Part shown: one piece after another, positions 1-6,499 of the stretch | Position numbering within the stretch: the first letter of the stretch is position 1 | Layout: each line of letters starts with the position of its first letter | NCBI GenBank assembly: GCA_905479025.1 | Contig: CAJQKX010000050.1 | Coordinates: 1 to 10,833, forward strand | Reading direction: 5' to 3' | DNA: 10,833 nt | DNA from: an uncultured Paraglaciecola sp. | GTDB taxonomy: Bacteria > Pseudomonadota > Gammaproteobacteria > Enterobacterales > Alteromonadaceae | The notes under the pieces: generated by a model | Databases searched by the model: none | What the model saw: the letters and a program-made list of their open reading frames with translations, nothing else | What the model was told of the DNA's origin: nothing | Position numbers and translations under genes: made by a program

Positions 1-617
1 TACCCTATTGCTAATGCAAAAGGGTAATTTCGTTTTTTGGCAATATGGCTGGTCATTAACATCAAACCTGTGCAAATCAAAATGCCTGGCACTATGCCGG
101 CCAAAAACATGCCTGCGACAGATACATTCATGATAAACGCGTACAAAATCATAATGCCTGAGGGCGGTATAATGGGACCAATGACAGACGAGGCCGCAGT
201 TACCGCTGCAGCAAAACGTCTACTGTAACCATTTTGCTCCATGGCTGGGATCAGCATTTTACCTAAGGCCGAGGTATCTGCTACCGCTGAGCCAGATAAA
301 CCTGCAAATAACACTGAAGATAAAATATTCACTTGGGCTAACCCACCTCGATAGTGGCCTATCAAGGTTTGGCTAAAACGCACAATTGAGTGGGTGATAC
401 CCCCCTGATTCATCAACTCGCCAGCGAGTATGAAAAACGGCACTGCCATCAAAGGAAAAGAATTCATGCCTGAGTAAAGTCTATTTAACAGGGCAGAGAA
501 GAACACTTCCTTACCGTCTAAAATTAAGCTGACGCCGGGGCCAATTAACAGTGCGAATATGACTGGGGCACCGGCGGTTAACAATAAAATAAATACCCAA
601 AAGTAACTTAATGACAT
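1..617 (-). CDS. dctM: TRAP transporter large permease, DctM type (partial, C-terminus beyond left edge)
   Basis: This is the large membrane subunit of a tripartite ATP-independent periplasmic (TRAP) transporter, which performs ion-coupled uptake through the inner membrane. Reading from the ATG at 617 towards position 1 gives about 205 residues with no stop; the family is usually about 425 residues, so roughly half is present. Recognisable DctM segments are PFFILAGELMNQGGIT near residue 60, the glycine/alanine-rich LFAGLSGSAVADTSALG near 105, and SSVIGPIIPPSGIMI near 145. Hydrophobic helices run throughout. The start lies 1 nt after the dctQ stop (TAATATG), so translation is probably coupled, with an AGGA 11 nt upstream inside dctQ. 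The P subunit (periplasmic binding protein) would be expected further left, outside the window. The family call is very secure; the substrate is unknown. Confidence 0.95.
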   Translation of the reverse strand, partial: MSLSYFWVFILLLTAGAPVIFALLIGPGVSLILDGKEVFFSALLNRLYSGMNSFPLMAVPFFILAGELMNQGGITHSIVRFSQTLIGHYRGGLAQVNILSSVLFAGLSGSAVADTSALGKMLIPAMEQNGYSRRFAAAVTAASSVIGPIIPPSGIMILYAFIMNVSVAGMFLAGIVPGILICTGLMLMTSHIAKKRNYPFALAIG

Positions 618-618
618 A

Positions 619-1161
619 TTAGGTCAGGTCCTGTTGTGGTGCGAAGCAATGATCTAAGGGTAAGCATAATTGCTCGATAAGTTTTTCTAGACCAACCAGA
701 CAAATGGAGCCAAATGCAAAAGGTGCACAGCTATAAAAGTAAGCTAATTTCACGGGCACAGACGATGCGTTGATACTCAGCCCTGTCTGCCAAAATCCTA
801 AGCTCTGCAGGAAAAATATCCCGCAAATAACGATCACTAATAAGGTGATCATCAGTACGGTTAGTCTGCGTAAGATTGCCGGTAGTGCATCAGCAAACAT
901 TTGGATAGACACGTTTAAGTGCTCACGATACGCCCAAGGTGCCACTAAACAGGCTACCCAAACCATGGCAAATTTTGCCAGTTCTTCGGTCCAAGCTAAT
1001 GAATCGTTGAGAACATATCGAAAAAACACCTGCATCAGTATCATGCCTAACATAAGGGCAAGTAATCCACCGGCTAAGTTTTTGGCTACACTCGCTACTG
1101 CATAGTTAAACTTACCCAATGGCGTATTGATAGCAAACAATTTTTGCTGCAGTTTAATCAT
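619..1161 (-). CDS. dctQ: TRAP transporter small permease, DctQ type
   Basis: This is the small membrane subunit of the same TRAP transporter; it pairs with DctM and is needed for uptake. The 180-residue length is normal for the family. Four hydrophobic helices are visible at about 28-47, 61-78, 101-119 and 138-160. The family signature is present after helix 1: FFRYVLNDSLAWTEE (46-60), followed by a short helix and an REH motif at 79-81. The ATG overlaps the stop of the upstream GH31 gene as ATGA (4 nt), and dctM starts 1 nt after its own stop, so the three genes form one tight operon. No strong ribosome-binding site precedes the ATG, consistent with translational coupling. The name is a family name; the transported compound cannot be told from this subunit. 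Confidence 0.94.
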   Translation of the reverse strand: MIKLQQKLFAINTPLGKFNYAVASVAKNLAGGLLALMLGMILMQVFFRYVLNDSLAWTEELAKFAMVWVACLVAPWAYREHLNVSIQMFADALPAILRRLTVLMITLLVIVICGIFFLQSLGFWQTGLSINASSVPVKLAYFYSCAPFAFGSICLVGLEKLIEQLCLPLDHCFAPQQDLT

Positions 1162-3287
1162 AGTAATTTTGCATCTTTAACTGGCCAGTAATGACTGATT
1201 TGTTGGCCAATGTTGGGATGTGCTAATTGTTCGGTATGCAACACATTTGGGCCTATAGGTATTTTTTGAGCCGCGGGAACAAACGCGGCTATTTCGTCTA
1301 GCGCTAACGTCAGTTTGTGAACGCCCCCTCCGGTAAAGGTTTTTTGTCCAGGGAATCTCAGCCATTGGCCTTGAGGTAAATAAAATTCCACCTCACCACC
1401 GACTTGTGTGCAAGGTACCACCAATAAATTGTCACCAAACATAAACTGTATTTCAAAACCTCTGGCTAATCTGTCATCAGGAAAGGCTAAGGCCATAGCA
1501 CGCATCACCGGTAAACCTGTTTCGCTGGCTTGCTGCATAGTAGTTTGAATATAAGGAATCAGTTGATAACGCAGTTTTAACGCCTGATTAACAGCATTTT
1601 CTGCCTCTTGACTATAACTCCAAGGCTCTCTTTGTCCTATACCGTGAAGACGCATATGGGCCGAAAAAACAGCCGTTTGTGACCAGCGAACAAATAACTC
1701 TGAATCGCGGGTGTCTTTGTAAAATCCGCCCACATCGGTGGCATAATAAGGTGCACCAGACATTCCCCAAGACAAAGCACCACGAATGCTACCAATCAGC
1801 CCCCCCCAATCTGCTTGTGGATCTCCACCCCATTGACTGGGATAGCGCTGCGATCCGGTCCAAGCGCTGCGGCTAAATAAGAATGCACCTGTTTTGCTAT
1901 ATTTTTCAGCTGCTCGATACACACAGCGGTTATATAATAAGCTATAAACATTATGTAATCGATGCCCACAATCACCGTTGTGGGCAAGCATATTGTCATC
2001 TTCTACTTGCTCGCCAAAGTCCGCCTTGATCATATCTATGCCTAGGTCGAATAACGGTTTGTGTGATTCTAGCCAAAAGGCAAAAGCGTCCGGATGCGTG
2101 AAATCAACTATGCCTGACTCGGGCAATGGCGTAAGTACTTCGGCAAAGGCACTCATATCCCATTGATACCGGTAGGCTTCGCCACTGCGTTTATCTTTAA
2201 GTAACCAGCCCTTATTAGCCATTTTTTTAAACAATGGATTTTGTACAGATACTAAAGGGTATTCCCAAATACACACTTTAAAGTTCATGGCTTTTAAGTC
2301 ACTAATGACTTTACTTGGCGCGAAGTCGGTAAATCGTTTTGGATCCCATTCAAAGGCGAAGCGAGTGTCGGTATCTTGCCATGCGCGTCCATCTAAAGTG
2401 ATCACATCGCAAGGCATATTATGTTCACGCACTGCTTTTGCGGTCGACATTAGTTCGGGTACATCTTTGTAATAGGCTTTAGATAAGATCACACCCAAGC
2501 TCCACACAGGTGGTATGGGTGCTTTGCCTGTTAATTCGGTATATTGATGGATTATGTCACCACCATTTTCACCTTTAAGGATAAAGATATCTAATGCGTC
2601 ATCTTCGACCAACAAGCCATAAGCTCTTTGCGACCAAGGTGCATAACCGACAGCATGAGTGACTGGAGCAGGGGTATGTACAAATACTCCCCACCCTGAT
2701 GGACTCCAAGCAAAAGGGGTGTTTTTATAAGAAATTTCGGCGTTCACCCCAAGGGCGTCATGATTATATGAGCGAATAAATTGACCTCGTTTATTCAAGC
2801 TCGACCATTTTTCGCCTAACCCATACACCGCTTCTTCTGCGTCTAAGTCTAAGCTGAACAACCAACCTTGAGCCGTTTTTGCTAAAGGTGGCATACGGAA
2901 TTGGCGTACAAAATGTCCATCGTTAGGTGTTTTTTGTACGCTTTCTCCATCGTAACTTAAGGCAAATGAAAAAGGAGTATGCTGTATCAACAGTTTATAA
3001 TCATCGCAGGTAATGGTGGTACCTTGTTCTGAGTGACTGAGACCACAAGTGAGTGTTTCAGGCTCTTGCAGTAGCATTTCATAATGGGTATTAGACTGAC
3101 CTGCTATTCGAAGGCGTAATCCACATGAGTGAAAACTCACCTGTAACGATCCAACCGAAGTGGGTAATATAATCGAATCATCATCGGCAAAATAAGCCTC
3201 ACCCATCACAGTCACTTGGGGCACTGTATTCCAATCGGGGGCGGATAGATTAAGTTTGGGAGCAAGTGATGGTGTAAGCAAGGACAA
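1158..3287 (-). CDS. Cytoplasmic glycoside hydrolase family 31 alpha-glycosidase (YicI-like, alpha-xylosidase or alpha-glucosidase)
   Basis: A retaining alpha-glycosidase of family GH31, 709 residues; E. coli YicI is 772. An N-terminal beta-sandwich (about 1-250) precedes a TIM barrel. The catalytic nucleophile is D423 in KADFGE (421-426) and the acid/base is D489 in WGGD (486-489). RLHG (546-549) followed by PWSY resembles the substrate loop of the YicI alpha-xylosidase. The QDWSG motif of sulfoquinovosidases is absent; this stretch reads LDGRAWQ near 299. No signal peptide is seen, so it should act in the cytoplasm on an imported substrate. The start is TTG: the frame is closed by an upstream TAA with no ATG or GTG between, and AGAGG lies 6 nt before the TTG. 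It is the first gene of an operon with dctQ and dctM and is divergent from gntR. The family is certain; specificity for xylose, glucose or another alpha-glycoside is open. Confidence 0.93.
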   Translation of the reverse strand: MSLLTPSLAPKLNLSAPDWNTVPQVTVMGEAYFADDDSIILPTSVGSLQVSFHSCGLRLRIAGQSNTHYEMLLQEPETLTCGLSHSEQGTTITCDDYKLLIQHTPFSFALSYDGESVQKTPNDGHFVRQFRMPPLAKTAQGWLFSLDLDAEEAVYGLGEKWSSLNKRGQFIRSYNHDALGVNAEISYKNTPFAWSPSGWGVFVHTPAPVTHAVGYAPWSQRAYGLLVEDDALDIFILKGENGGDIIHQYTELTGKAPIPPVWSLGVILSKAYYKDVPELMSTAKAVREHNMPCDVITLDGRAWQDTDTRFAFEWDPKRFTDFAPSKVISDLKAMNFKVCIWEYPLVSVQNPLFKKMANKGWLLKDKRSGEAYRYQWDMSAFAEVLTPLPESGIVDFTHPDAFAFWLESHKPLFDLGIDMIKADFGEQVEDDNMLAHNGDCGHRLHNVYSLLYNRCVYRAAEKYSKTGAFLFSRSAWTGSQRYPSQWGGDPQADWGGLIGSIRGALSWGMSGAPYYATDVGGFYKDTRDSELFVRWSQTAVFSAHMRLHGIGQREPWSYSQEAENAVNQALKLRYQLIPYIQTTMQQASETGLPVMRAMALAFPDDRLARGFEIQFMFGDNLLVVPCTQVGGEVEFYLPQGQWLRFPGQKTFTGGGVHKLTLALDEIAAFVPAAQKIPIGPNVLHTEQLAHPNIGQQISHYWPVKDAKLL

Positions 3288-3396
3288 AGGTAACCTCTGA
3301 TTGTTTTTAAACGCTACATTTTATTCATCAGAAACTTGGTTCTGAACATTCCTGCTAAGTGAACGGATCAAACATGAATAAAGAATACGCCATTAA

Positions 3397-3408
3397 TCTT
3401 ATATAAGA
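3397..3408. promoter_or_regulatory. Candidate GntR operator A (perfect palindrome TCTTATATAAGA)
   Basis: A 12-bp perfect palindrome about 110 bp upstream of the GH31 TTG start. It overlaps the candidate -10 of the GH31-dctQ-dctM promoter. It differs by one base from the second copy next to gntR. Palindromic, AT-rich sites beside the regulator's own gene are usual for GntR/HutC-family repressors. Binding is inferred, not shown. Confidence 0.55.
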
Positions 3409-3429
3409 CACAAGTTATAGTAGTGTTAA
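3401..3429 (-). promoter_or_regulatory. Candidate sigma-70 promoter for the GH31-dctQ-dctM operon
   Basis: On the minus strand TTAACA (3429-3424, 5 of 6 matches to the -35 consensus) is followed after about 17-18 bp by TTATAT/TATATA (3406-3400) as a modest -10. The -10 lies inside palindrome A, so a repressor bound there would block the polymerase. The assignment is by eye; a start further downstream near TATTCT is also possible. Confidence 0.35.
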
Positions 3430-3552
3430 ATTTTTGTCAATCGATGAGAAAAATACATCGTGTATGAATGGTATCTGTCATTATTTTTACTGCTTATTGC
3501 CAGTGCCAATTGCTTTTTGTCTAAACTTTTTAGAGATAAAATTTATTTAATA

Positions 3553-3564
3553 TCTTGTATAAGA
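3553..3564. promoter_or_regulatory. Candidate GntR operator B (TCTTGTATAAGA)
   Basis: The second copy of the 12-mer, 11 of 12 bases identical to operator A and also preceded by an A. It ends 49 bp before the gntR ATG and overlaps the candidate -35 (TTGTAT, 3556-3561) of the gntR promoter. The placement suggests autoregulation and coordinated control of both divergent units. Confidence 0.55.
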
Positions 3565-3584
3565 GTCATAGTTAATAATATTCT
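3556..3584 (+). promoter_or_regulatory. Candidate sigma-70 promoter for gntR
   Basis: TTGTAT (3556-3561) and TATTCT (3579-3584) are separated by 17 bp. Each hexamer is only a partial consensus match. The -35 lies inside operator copy B. Transcription would start near 3591, about 23 nt before the ATG. Confidence 0.4.
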
Positions 3585-3613
3585 ATAGGTACGTTAAATT
3601 TCTGTTCACGTTA

Positions 3614-4363
3614 ATGAATAAAAATCGCTTTGATAATAAACTCAGCCGCCCTGGGCTAGCTTTCCAACCTTTATATAAACAAGTTGAAGAACATGTGACT
3701 CAACTGATTGTCGAGCAACGTTGGAAGCCTGGTGAAATGTTACCAAACGAGTTTCAATTAGCGAGTGAGCTGAATGTTAGCCAAGGCACGGTTCGCAAAG
3801 CCTTAAATAGCTTAACCGATGCAAAAATTCTGAATCGTAAGCAAGGTATTGGCACCTTCGTATCTGAGCATACTGGCCATCACAGTTTGTATCGGTTCTT
3901 CCCATTAATTGCAGATGGAAGCTCCCCTGAATTACCCAAAGCGGAATTGTTGTCAATAGAAACGCAAGAGGCATCACAGCAGGTTGCACAAGCGTTAGAA
4001 TTAGACTCCTCAGCAAAAGTAATTGTGCTCACTAGAAGGCGAATTTTGAATAACGAGTTTTGTATGGCTGAAACTATCTTTTTACCCCACAAGTATTTTG
4101 CTATATTGGAAAAAAAACCTGAAGTCCCTCATACCCTTTACCACTTTTATCAAACCCAATTTAACCTAACAGTACGCGATACTAGAGACAGTATAAAAGC
4201 TGTGCTTGCCACAAAAAAAGATGCCCAGATGTTAGGTATACAAGAAGGGGATCCCCTACTCGAAGTGACAAGAGTCACCCACTCTTTAGACAACAAGGCG
4301 ATTGAATTTAGATTGAGTCGCTGTCGTAGTGATCATTATCATTATTTGGTGCAGCTCGATTAA
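3614..4363 (+). CDS. GntR family transcriptional regulator with UTRA ligand-binding domain (HutC subfamily)
   Basis: A DNA-binding regulator of 249 residues, the normal size for the HutC subfamily. The winged helix-turn-helix spans about 17-86: LYKQVEEHV near 20, PNEFQLASELNVSQGTVRKAL with the recognition helix around 55-64, and a wing ending RKQGIGTFVSEH. The C-terminal UTRA domain (about 105-245) ends with the typical IEFRLSRCRSDHYHY pattern and binds a small effector, often a sugar, sugar phosphate or acid. It is transcribed away from the GH31-dctQ-dctM operon, and near-identical 12-mers sit at both promoters, so it probably represses that operon and itself and is released by the imported compound or a product. 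No clear Shine-Dalgarno precedes the ATG; AGG at 3587-3589 is too far away. The family call is secure; role and effector are inferred. Confidence 0.93.
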   Translation: MNKNRFDNKLSRPGLAFQPLYKQVEEHVTQLIVEQRWKPGEMLPNEFQLASELNVSQGTVRKALNSLTDAKILNRKQGIGTFVSEHTGHHSLYRFFPLIADGSSPELPKAELLSIETQEASQQVAQALELDSSAKVIVLTRRRILNNEFCMAETIFLPHKYFAILEKKPEVPHTLYHFYQTQFNLTVRDTRDSIKAVLATKKDAQMLGIQEGDPLLEVTRVTHSLDNKAIEFRLSRCRSDHYHYLVQLD

Positions 4364-4374
4364 GTTGGACTCAC

Positions 4375-4403
4375 TGAGGAGTTGTTATCAAGCTGGCTCC
4401 TCA
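4375..4403 (+). terminator. Weak hairpin after gntR, possible terminator
   Basis: TGAGGAG (4375-4381) pairs with CTCCTCA (4397-4403) around a 15-nt loop, 12 nt after the gntR stop. The position fits a terminator, but it is followed by AAAAATAA rather than a T-run, so intrinsic termination on the plus strand is doubtful. Confidence 0.3.
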
Positions 4404-4721
4404 AAAATAACCATAGTATTTAATTGATTATTCCCTTGAGAACCTCTATTGCCTATAACGCCCATTACCCACGTCATTTCATTTTTAATATTCATTTAAA
4501 TTTGTTGTTAGGCCGTTGTTTGGGTAAAGCGAACACTCGGTATTTTGATTCATTAACCAATCTATTTATATCAAAGCTATTATTTTAAATTCTTAGAATA
4601 GCCATTCCAGCCAATGAACATTTTAGTGACGAATGTACGCTGTTTGATTTTAACGTTTTGAAGGGGCGGAACTTTTAAAAAAATGTCATTTCATAACTTA
4701 ACTGCCATATTACTTTCACTA

Positions 4722-4748
4722 ATACCAACCACCATAGGTGATTGGTAT
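4722..4748. repeat. 27-bp quasi-palindrome (possible REP-like intergenic element)
   Basis: ATACCAA (4722-4728) pairs with TTGGTAT (4742-4748), and CACC (4730-4733) pairs with GGTG (4737-4740) around an ATA loop. One C/A mismatch separates the two stems. It sits in the middle of a non-coding stretch rather than at a gene end and lacks a T-tract, so it looks more like a dispersed palindromic unit than a terminator. Confidence 0.5.
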
Positions 4749-4888
4749 AATGAATGGTAACCGCCATTACTCACCCCTATAAACGGGATAAAAGTCCGTT
4801 ACAGCGTAAATAACTTGATAACTATGCCGCAACTTCGATTAACTACAGTGAATGATCAATAAAGCATCCGGATTGTGGGAAATACAAT

Positions 4889-5920
4889 ATGAAATTATTA
4901 TCTTTTATCACCATGATATTAATATTGACGGGCTTTCATTTTCAGGCGATTAGTATGACAACAAAAAACCATGATTCTTCGAACATTAAGAAAGTATTTG
5001 ACCCTAGGATAAATGACAGATGGATAGGGATAGGCATATCTTATGGCTCTTATCGTGACGGTGAAAGCCCAAGCAAAAGCAGTGTTTCTTCTGAGGAAGA
5101 CATTCTGCAAGATATGATGTTATTGACTGCTAATAACGCTATATCCTGGAATCTTATCCGTATGTATGCGGCTGATGCGGCGAGTGAACAGGTATTAAAG
5201 ACTATTAAAAAACACAATTTACCTGTCAAAGTCATGCAAGGCGCTTGGCTATCTTCTACTCAGACTGACGAAGAAAATGAGCAAAAAATTTCAGAGGTGA
5301 TTCGTTTAGCCAATGAATACCAAGACATAGTGGTGACAGTCAACCTTGGCAATGAGATTTTTGTCGACTGGTCAGCGCATAAACTCAAAGTTTCTGATTA
5401 CCCAAAGTATTTAGGATGGGTTAAAAAAGTTAAAGCACAGACGCAAGTACCAGTCACACTAGCCGATGACTATAATTTTTGGAACAAACCATGGAGCCAA
5501 GAAATAGCACAAGCATTGGATTATATTGTTCTGCATGCCTACGCAATGTGGAATTCACAAACCTTAGAAAATGCCTTGCCATGGACTGAGAAAACCTTCC
5601 ATGATATTCAAACCCTGCACCCCAGTAAGCAGATTGTGTTGGGTGAATCAGGTTGGGCAACTAGTGCTGTCACAAGTAATGGTGATGAAAGCTTGATCAT
5701 CGGTGAAGCTAGCGAAAGCGCCCAAAAAGTATTTTATGACGCTTACAGACAATGGCTGGTAGACAATCATATTGTGTCTTATTATTTTGAAGCCTTCGAT
5801 GAAAAGTGGAAAGGTGGCGAAAACAAGCCTGATGGCATTGCAGAGAAAAATTGGGGGGTGTTTCGTTCAGATCGCACACCTAAAACAGCCTTAGAAGAAT
5901 ATTATAATATCGACAAATAA
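4889..5920 (+). CDS. Secreted glycoside hydrolase family 17 protein, probable beta-1,3-glucan-active enzyme
   Basis: A single-domain GH17 (clan A TIM barrel, retaining) of 343 residues. Members cleave or transfer beta-1,3-glucans such as laminarin. The N-terminus has a signal peptide pattern (MK, then a hydrophobic core at about 3-16, probable cleavage near 20-23) without a lipobox cysteine, so the protein should be periplasmic or secreted. Family landmarks are GISYGSYRDGESP near 49-61, the acid/base E156 in NLGNEIFVDW, DDYNFWNKPW near 193-202, the nucleophile E253 in LGESGWAT, and FEAFDEKWKG near 300-309. The ATG has only a weak GGGA about 10 nt upstream. It stands alone: 525 bp from gntR and followed by its own terminator. 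Bacterial GH17 includes hydrolases and transglycosylases, so the exact activity is open. Confidence 0.9.
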   Translation: MKLLSFITMILILTGFHFQAISMTTKNHDSSNIKKVFDPRINDRWIGIGISYGSYRDGESPSKSSVSSEEDILQDMMLLTANNAISWNLIRMYAADAASEQVLKTIKKHNLPVKVMQGAWLSSTQTDEENEQKISEVIRLANEYQDIVVTVNLGNEIFVDWSAHKLKVSDYPKYLGWVKKVKAQTQVPVTLADDYNFWNKPWSQEIAQALDYIVLHAYAMWNSQTLENALPWTEKTFHDIQTLHPSKQIVLGESGWATSAVTSNGDESLIIGEASESAQKVFYDAYRQWLVDNHIVSYYFEAFDEKWKGGENKPDGIAEKNWGVFRSDRTPKTALEEYYNIDK

Positions 5921-5967
5921 TAGTTTTATTGAGCCTGTAAAGTGCTTAATAAAGGATTATCTAGAGT

Positions 5968-5998
5968 TGAATGCCTATTAATTTAGGCATTCAGTTTT
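5968..5998 (+). terminator. Rho-independent terminator of the GH17 gene
   Basis: TGAATGCCTA (5968-5977) pairs perfectly over 10 bp with TAGGCATTCA (5984-5993) around a 6-nt TTAATT loop and is followed by GTTTT. It lies 48 nt after the GH17 stop. The U-tract is short, but the stem is clean and well placed. Confidence 0.7.
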
Positions 5999-6100
5999 CA
6001 CAGCCTCAAATCCCTTCTCACTCCCTACTATGCCCTTTTGGTATGAAAGTGAAACTGGTCAGCCTAGCACTATTAATCACTTGTGCTTCGTGACGCAGGT

Positions 6101-6131
6101 CCACTTATCACCCTGAAAGGGGAATAGGTGG
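6101..6131. repeat. 31-nt imperfect hairpin
   Basis: CCACTTAT (6101-6108) pairs with ATAGGTGG (6124-6131) with one T-G wobble, and inside it CCCT (6111-6114) pairs with AGGG (6118-6121). It lies in a locally GC-richer part of the spacer upstream of the PepSY genes. It is not followed by a T-run. Its function is unknown. Confidence 0.4.
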
Positions 6132-6401
6132 GGCGGTGTTTCAATTTAATCCTATCTTATATACTTATTGGTTGGTTGAGCCTAAGGCTTTTGGTTGCCA
6201 GCGCTATTTATTATGTAGTTAAACTTTGTTGTTATTGATGTAAATCGAAAAAAAAGAGCTTGGCTATCTTGATTGAAAGAGAGTGAATTCGAATTGACCC
6301 ATCTTCCACATAAGCGTTATATTCTTTGTCCTAACCAATGGCCTCTATTTTGTTGATGGTAGTTATCAGAACATCCAATATAAATATGGCCAGGAATTAA
6401 C

Positions 6402-6458
6402 ATGCTCATTGAGTTATTGTCCTTACACAATGCAATTAAGCATGACGTCGATTGTTAA
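6402..6458 (+). CDS. Possible 18-residue small ORF or leader peptide upstream of the PepSY operon
   Basis: ATG at 6402 with AGGA 6 nt upstream (6393-6396) is the best ribosome-binding site in this spacer. The predicted peptide is MLIELLSLHNAIKHDVDC and the stop TAA lies 41 nt before the GTG of the first PepSY gene. It resembles no family I know. It could be a leader peptide, a small protein or chance; only the Shine-Dalgarno and the position support it. Confidence 0.25.
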   Translation: MLIELLSLHNAIKHDVDC

Positions 6459-6499
6459 AAATAATAAATAAGGAAATTTAATAATAAGAATAAATACTT

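Larger units (their letters stand above)
3288..3613. promoter_or_regulatory. Divergent control region between the GH31-TRAP operon and gntR
   Basis: A 326-bp AT-rich spacer with no gene. It holds two near-identical 12-mers (3397-3408 and 3553-3564), a candidate promoter for each direction, and short inverted repeats. TCAGAA/TTCTGA at 3328-3345 would fall in the GH31 leader, and CGATG/CATCG lies at 3442-3460. If the GH31 promoter is placed correctly, the GH31 leader is about 100 nt long. Confidence 0.7.
4364..4888. other. Intergenic region between gntR and the GH17 gene, no convincing gene
   Basis: A 525-bp AT-rich spacer. It holds a hairpin just after gntR (4375-4403), a compact quasi-palindrome (4722-4748), a small AATGG/CCATT inverted repeat just after it, and AACGG/CCGTT around 4783-4801. 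No ORF longer than about 35 codons was found, and no good sigma-70 promoter for the GH17 gene could be picked with confidence. Confidence 0.7.
5921..6499. other. Intergenic region between GH17 and the PepSY operon, with hairpins and one small ORF
   Basis: A 579-bp spacer. It begins with the GH17 terminator, then a more GC-rich structured stretch at about 6000-6180 including a 31-nt hairpin (6101-6131), then AT-rich sequence. A -10-like TATAAA lies at 6379-6384 without a well-spaced -35. An 18-codon ORF lies at 6402-6458. No Fur box was recognised. Confidence 0.65.

Noticed and set aside
1158..3287. GH31 as a sulfoquinovosidase.
   Set aside because: The QDWSG motif that marks YihQ-type enzymes is absent; the barrel motifs and the RLHG loop resemble YicI instead.
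4388..4495. 35-codon minus-strand ORF after gntR (MNIKNEMTWVMGVIGNRG start).
   Set aside because: No Shine-Dalgarno, no recognisable family, and it overlaps the hairpin after gntR. It could be a gene remnant but nothing supports it.
6154..6163. ATCTTATATA, identical to the left part of GntR operator A.
   Set aside because: The second half of the palindrome is missing (CTT instead of AGA) and the sequence is AT-rich, so a chance match is likely.
6470..6495. Possible Fur box upstream of the PepSY operon.
   Set aside because: The stretch is merely A/T-rich and does not match the GATAATGATAATCATTATC pattern well enough.
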